From positions 1 to 9,654 of the forward strand of contig CAZDBA010000178.1 in assembly GCA_964503615.1 (NCBI GenBank): a DNA stretch of 9,654 nt, given 5' to 3'. This document shows positions 6,753-9,654 of this stretch, piece after piece (positions within the stretch are counted from its first letter, which is position 1; each line of letters begins with the position of its first letter). Made by a program: the position numbers and the translations under genes. Below the pieces are notes generated by a model. The model saw nothing but the letters and a program-made list of their open reading frames with translations. It had not been told where the DNA came from and made no database searches. Origin of the DNA: CAZDBA01 sp964503615. GTDB lineage: Bacteria; Planctomycetota; Planctomycetia; Pirellulales; Pirellulaceae.

Positions 6753-6778
6753 CATGGTAGTTTAAGCGCTCTACCATG
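6753..6778. repeat. 8-bp perfect inverted repeat in the divergent fliW / PDZ-protein region
   Basis: CATGGTAG (6753-6760) and CTACCATG (6771-6778) flank a 10-nt spacer, the geometry of a dimeric-regulator operator spanning about two helical turns. It lies 58 nt upstream of the plus-strand PDZ-protein start and 141 nt from fliW in the 225-nt divergent gap 6612-6836. A smaller ACCGT/ACGGT repeat lies at 6723-6737. No convincing promoter was found for either direction. Confidence 0.4.
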
Positions 6779-6836
6779 AAGCCGTGCAAAGGGCGATTCC
6801 ACTCAAGTCTTAATTGCTAGCTCGGGTCGAAGTTAA

Positions 6837-8516
6837 ATGACCAGCCAACTAAATACAATGAATACCAATCAGCGGTTTTCCTTGCACGTAACCAATCAGG
6901 TTGTGTGTCGAAGAAGCCTGTTTGACTCTGCTATTTTTGTAGTTTTCTTTTTGTCGGCCACGATCGCTTTTTCATTTTGTCTCACTGCAAATGCGAGAGC
7001 TCAAACCCATCGCTCAACCACCGCGCAGCTTAAGCCCGGTGAAACAATTCACGAACTGATTGAGCAGCTGCAAAGTAGAACCTACGCAGGTCGTGAGGCA
7101 GCAATGGAAAAGCTGATCGCCGCCGGCGGCGCGACGCTTCGCCCCCTCACAAGGAACCTTTTTAAAAGCCCTCCCGAGGTCGACTATCGAACGCGAAGAA
7201 TCATCAAAGCGATAGCCACTCGAGGCGATGAAGCGACATTTCTGAAAGCGGCAGGAATTTTAAAACTTGTGACCTTCGGAACGCTCGAAGGCAACCCCTC
7301 GTTTGCTACCGACCTCGAACGCCAATGGGAGGAGCAGCGGACGGAGCGCGCTGCGAGACTGCTTCGCGAGGCGGGGGCAACCGTCGAGCTTCAACCCGCT
7401 GACGAACCGATTCTGAATGTCTATTCCATTCCAGAAAATGCAATTGCCCCTGAGCCAGTAGTTACTGTGGCACCAAAACGCCTTGCCCCTGAGCAGCGAA
7501 TCAACATCGTCGACCGTATTCTGGTCGGTTCAATCGATAACAATCGGAGCTTGGTTTTTGGAGCGGCTGAAAGACCCGAAGCCCTACCCGATCTGGCAGA
7601 GCTCAGGCGTTTACAGCAAAGACAACTTTGGAACAATCAACGCAACATTGTTTTGCTCGGACAAGATCAACCGAGTTGGGGCAATTCTGTTAGATTCGAC
7701 AAGAACTGGACGGGAAACGTAGAAACATTCGGCCAGATCGTTGCACTTGAAAACCTGAACGCAGTGTCCTTAAAAGACCTTGAGTTAACCACAGAAATGA
7801 TCAGTGTGATATCTCGTGTTCCTGAACTGCAGCAACTTACTCTCGATAATTGCAATGTTGCAAGCGACGATTTCGTTCAGGTAGCGGGACTAACTCAACT
7901 TACACAATTGGATTTGCTGAATTTGAAATGCCCAGCCAGCTTTTTCAACTCTATTCAGAACTTAACGAACATTCAAACGATCAAAATAGAAAATTGCAAA
8001 GTCGAGGAAAACGACTTGGTAAAGCTTGCCAATGCCGATTCGCTTCAACAAGTCTTATTCAAAGATCAATCTGTGAGTGGGGCCTGCCTCAATTCGCTCG
8101 GTAATCTCAAAGGTTTGCGTTTCCTGGAACTCAACAAGTGTGAATTTGATGTCGAAGCAGTCAAATCGGTTCGAAAGCGAAGGACTCGTTTGCTGAGCGA
8201 AAACTATCCCGTTCTCACTATCAAACCAATTGCGAGAGCATTTATGGGCGTTCGCGGGCCGAATCCGTTGGGCGGTAACGAGCCAATGGAATGCATGATA
8301 AGTGAAGTTGTTGCAGACTCAGGAGCCGAACGTGCGGGACTCCAAATGAATGACGTAATAACTCAGTTAGATGGCAAAGAAGTCAATAGTTTTGACGACC
8401 TAATCCTGCACATTAGCCAGCTCGACATTGGTGATAAACCGGTAGTCCGTGTTCGCCGCAACGGCAAAGAAATCGACCTGCCCACCGAGCTGACGATTCC
8501 CAGCTTTGTCCAATAA
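6837..8516 (+). CDS. Secreted or membrane-anchored HEAT-like/LRR/PDZ protein, function unknown
   Basis: A 559-residue protein. A long polar N-region (1-30) precedes a hydrophobic stretch (31-50) and an ANARA site (about 51-55) that could be a signal-peptidase cut, so the bulk is probably periplasmic. Next come a HEAT-like helical repeat (about 68-130), a charged linker (155-270), leucine-rich-repeat-like units (about 300-435, for example LQQLTLDNCN, LTQLDLLNLK, LRFLELNKCE), and a PDZ domain (about 465-550, GAERAGLQMNDVITQLDGKEV). There is no trypsin-like His-Asp-Ser protease domain, so this is not a DegP homologue but a peptide-binding or scaffold protein. The start ATG 6837 has only a weak ribosome-binding site; ATG 6858 (M8) is an alternative. 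It stands alone and converges on the DUF420 gene. Confidence 0.85.
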   Translation: MTSQLNTMNTNQRFSLHVTNQVVCRRSLFDSAIFVVFFLSATIAFSFCLTANARAQTHRSTTAQLKPGETIHELIEQLQSRTYAGREAAMEKLIAAGGATLRPLTRNLFKSPPEVDYRTRRIIKAIATRGDEATFLKAAGILKLVTFGTLEGNPSFATDLERQWEEQRTERAARLLREAGATVELQPADEPILNVYSIPENAIAPEPVVTVAPKRLAPEQRINIVDRILVGSIDNNRSLVFGAAERPEALPDLAELRRLQQRQLWNNQRNIVLLGQDQPSWGNSVRFDKNWTGNVETFGQIVALENLNAVSLKDLELTTEMISVISRVPELQQLTLDNCNVASDDFVQVAGLTQLTQLDLLNLKCPASFFNSIQNLTNIQTIKIENCKVEENDLVKLANADSLQQVLFKDQSVSGACLNSLGNLKGLRFLELNKCEFDVEAVKSVRKRRTRLLSENYPVLTIKPIARAFMGVRGPNPLGGNEPMECMISEVVADSGAERAGLQMNDVITQLDGKEVNSFDDLILHISQLDIGDKPVVRVRRNGKEIDLPTELTIPSFVQ

Positions 8517-8570
8517 CCAGACCTTGTCCTTCGCGGCTGTCATTTTTTCAAACGTAACTGGAAACCCGAC

Positions 8571-8586
8571 GCGTTAGTTGCGTTAG
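8571..8586. repeat. Short direct repeat GCGTTAG in convergent intergenic gap
   Basis: GCGTTAG occurs at 8571-8577 and 8580-8586 within CCCGACGCGTTAGTTGCG and the bases that follow. The context resembles a short dispersed repeat I associate with planctomycete genomes, but this cannot be confirmed from one copy. The 174-nt gap holds no gene. Confidence 0.3.
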
Positions 8587-8638
8587 CGAGGAACGAATTC
8601 GTCGTGGGATTCGCCAGAATTCCTTTGGGGCTTCACCT

Positions 8639-8659
8639 AAAAGGCGCGCTACTTGCGCG
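8639..8659 (-). terminator. Possible intrinsic terminator of the DUF420 gene
   Basis: On the minus strand CGCGC (8659-8655) and GCGCG (8649-8645) form a 5-bp all-GC stem with a 5-nt loop. Two bases later comes a short UUUU run (8642-8639), 31 nt after the stop codon. The short U-run makes it weak. Confidence 0.4.
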
Positions 8660-8690
8660 AGAGGGAATGCGAATACGTCAACAGTCTGTT

Positions 8691-9185
8691 CTACGCCACA
8701 AAAGCGAGCCAGTAGAACACCCAGCCTGTTAGCGATGTCATCGCCATGAACAACGACGCGATCCAACCCCAAGTCCGATGGGACTTGTTGAAATCACCTG
8801 CCTGGAACCCACCGCGAAAACGTAACACGGCGAACCCGATTACGCCTCCCCAAACGAAAGGCGTAGGAATTGCAAAAGCCAAGTGAATCCATAGCACGAT
8901 CGAAACAACTCCCGATTCATAAAACGGGGAGGGCTTGGCAAGTTCTCGCCAATCAGTCAAGTATTGCATGTCGACTTCGAAAGCCACCAGAGCCACCAGC
9001 AACACCATCGCCGTACCAAGCTGGATCGTACGATGAGCCTTGGGGTTATTGCGGCTATGAACTTGAAAGATACTAAACGACAAAGCCAACAAGACGCCAA
9101 CCATGGCTAACGCCACAAAATCCAGCATCCATGTCGCCCGATTTGGTAAAAATCCGTTGGCCAGTAGACAGTGGAATTCGGACAA
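8691..9185 (-). CDS. DUF420 membrane protein (CtaM/YozB-like)
   Basis: An integral membrane protein of 164 residues if started at TTG 9185. In Bacillus and Staphylococcus, DUF420 proteins (YozB/CtaM) are needed for cytochrome aa3 oxidase assembly. Family marks are GFLPNRATWMLD near the N-terminus, KAHRTIQLGTAMVLLVALVAFEVD, WIHLAFAIPTPFVWGG, NKSHRTWGWIA and the terminal TGWVFYWLAFVA, with four hydrophobic segments. The frame extends to ATG 9311, but those 42 extra residues do not look like the family. A TATAAG box lies inside that stretch (9234-9229), and AGG 9 nt before TTG gives a weak ribosome-binding site, so TTG is preferred. No cytochrome oxidase genes are adjacent. Confidence 0.8.
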   Translation of the reverse strand: MSEFHCLLANGFLPNRATWMLDFVALAMVGVLLALSFSIFQVHSRNNPKAHRTIQLGTAMVLLVALVAFEVDMQYLTDWRELAKPSPFYESGVVSIVLWIHLAFAIPTPFVWGGVIGFAVLRFRGGFQAGDFNKSHRTWGWIASLFMAMTSLTGWVFYWLAFVA

Positions 9186-9228
9186 AACGATCAGCCTGAC
9201 AAAAGAGACTAAGTGAAAAATATTGAGG

Positions 9229-9234
9229 CTTATA
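9229..9234 (-). promoter_or_regulatory. Candidate -10 box for the DUF420 gene
   Basis: Minus-strand TATAAG matches five of six -10 positions and would give a leader of about 35-40 nt before TTG 9185. No good -35 at normal spacing was found. It supports a start downstream of ATG 9311. Confidence 0.3.
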
Positions 9235-9360
9235 GAGTCTGGTAATGCCCCAACAGCCCAATACGACTCTAGCAAAAGAGCATCACCTTCGAAACATCCT
9301 TGCCAGACCATTCTGACGCAAAGTGCCCTGCCCTACTTAACTTAATACTGCGACAAGCCG

Positions 9361-9388
9361 TTGAAGACTTTGGCAATCTAGTTACAAT
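9361..9388 (+). promoter_or_regulatory. Candidate sigma70-type promoter for tRNA-Leu
   Basis: TTGAAG (9361-9366) and TACAAT (9383-9388) are separated by 16 nt and match the -35/-10 consensus at four and five of six positions. Transcription would start near 9395, giving a leader of about 104 nt before the tRNA that includes the 9436-9469 hairpin. Confidence 0.4.
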
Positions 9389-9426
9389 CTGGACGATCAG
9401 ATCGCCCCATACTATGGTTTGGCGAT

Positions 9427-9469
9427 AAAAAAGAAGGTGGGTAGAACACCAAGGCGTAATCTACCCACC
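9427..9469 (-). terminator. Strong hairpin with U-tract (minus-strand intrinsic terminator)
   Basis: GGTGGGTAGA (9436-9445) and TCTACCCACC (9460-9469) form a perfect 10-bp stem with a 14-nt loop. Read on the minus strand it is followed by UUCUUUUUU (9435-9427), a good intrinsic terminator. On the plus strand the hairpin is followed by A residues instead, so it cannot terminate that way. It would stop minus-strand transcription entering from the right, across the tRNA. Confidence 0.65.
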
Positions 9470-9498
9470 CAAAAAATGCCAACAAAACAAATTGTTTT

Positions 9499-9582
9499 GC
9501 CCGAGTGGCGGAATTGGCAGACGCTCAGGATTTAAAATCCTGTGACCTAACGGTCGTGCGGGTTCAAGTCCCGCCTCGGGTA
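9499..9582 (+). tRNA. tRNA-Leu, anticodon UAA
   Basis: A complete class II tRNA. The acceptor stem GCCCGAG (9499-9505) pairs with CTCGGGT (9575-9581; one G-U), with discriminator A9582. D-arm motif TGGCGGAATTGGCAGACG follows. The anticodon stem CAGGA/TCCTG (9526-9530 and 9538-9542) encloses loop TTTAAAA with anticodon TAA at 9533-9535. There is a long variable arm GACC-TAAC-GGTC, and a T-arm GCGGG-TTCAAGT-CCCGC. The 3' CCA is not encoded. An 8-bp inverted repeat (9483-9499) abuts the first base. It reads UUA, and UUG by wobble. Confidence 0.98.
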
Positions 9583-9654
9583 CTTCGGTTTTTACCGTGT
9601 CAAACGCTCTTTGGGCCACCTCGGCCAACTACCAAAAAAACGACCCCAATGCGA

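Noticed and set aside
8548..8772. 74-codon minus-strand open frame between the PDZ-protein and DUF420 genes
   Set aside because: It overlaps the 3' end of the DUF420 gene in another frame, has no recognisable motif and covers the likely terminator.
9483..9499. CAAAACAA-A-TTGTTTTG inverted repeat touching tRNA-Leu, considered as an attachment site
   Set aside because: No integrase gene or second copy of the tRNA end is present; the A+T-rich repeat is as easily chance.

Overview
The window looks like ordinary chromosome from a planctomycete, probably a Pirellulaceae-like lineage. This is inference from protein style: an O-antigen-ligase-type membrane protein fused to a TPR-like tail, a WecA-type transferase with an extra soluble tail, a HEAT-like/LRR/PDZ secreted protein without a protease, and a DUF420 protein ending in the motif GWVFYWLAFVA. 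No phage, transposon, plasmid or CRISPR signature was seen.

Left part (1-4172, minus strand): a two-gene surface-polysaccharide operon. A 934-residue O-antigen ligase/polymerase-like protein comes first. Its stop codon overlaps the start of a WecA/MraY-family lipid-phosphate sugar-1-phosphate transferase (ATGA overlap), which runs off the left edge. The first gene is preceded by a 417-nt gap holding candidate promoters and a perfect 16-bp palindrome. Centre-left (4590-5557): a small protein with two hydrophobic segments and a 27-nt tandem repeat (minus) is divergent from a single-domain CheY-like response regulator (plus).

Centre (5622-6611, minus strand): fliW and then csrA, the flagellar protein-antagonist/RNA-binding-regulator pair. 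They are separated by an unusually long 333-nt gap. The csrA leader carries a hairpin presenting GGA in its loop, as CsrA targets do, plus competing inverted repeats and a second palindromic hairpin. This is the most interesting non-coding signal in the window and suggests CsrA autoregulation.

Right part (6837-9582): a secreted HEAT-like/LRR/PDZ protein (plus), a convergent DUF420 membrane protein (minus; family linked to cytochrome oxidase assembly) that probably starts at a TTG, a strong hairpin with a U-tract on the minus strand, and a tRNA-Leu(UAA) on the plus strand. The genes form several unrelated short units. The only clear functional links are WecA-like with the ligase-like protein, and FliW with CsrA. 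I see no convincing novel multi-gene system; the csrA leader is the best candidate for something undescribed.
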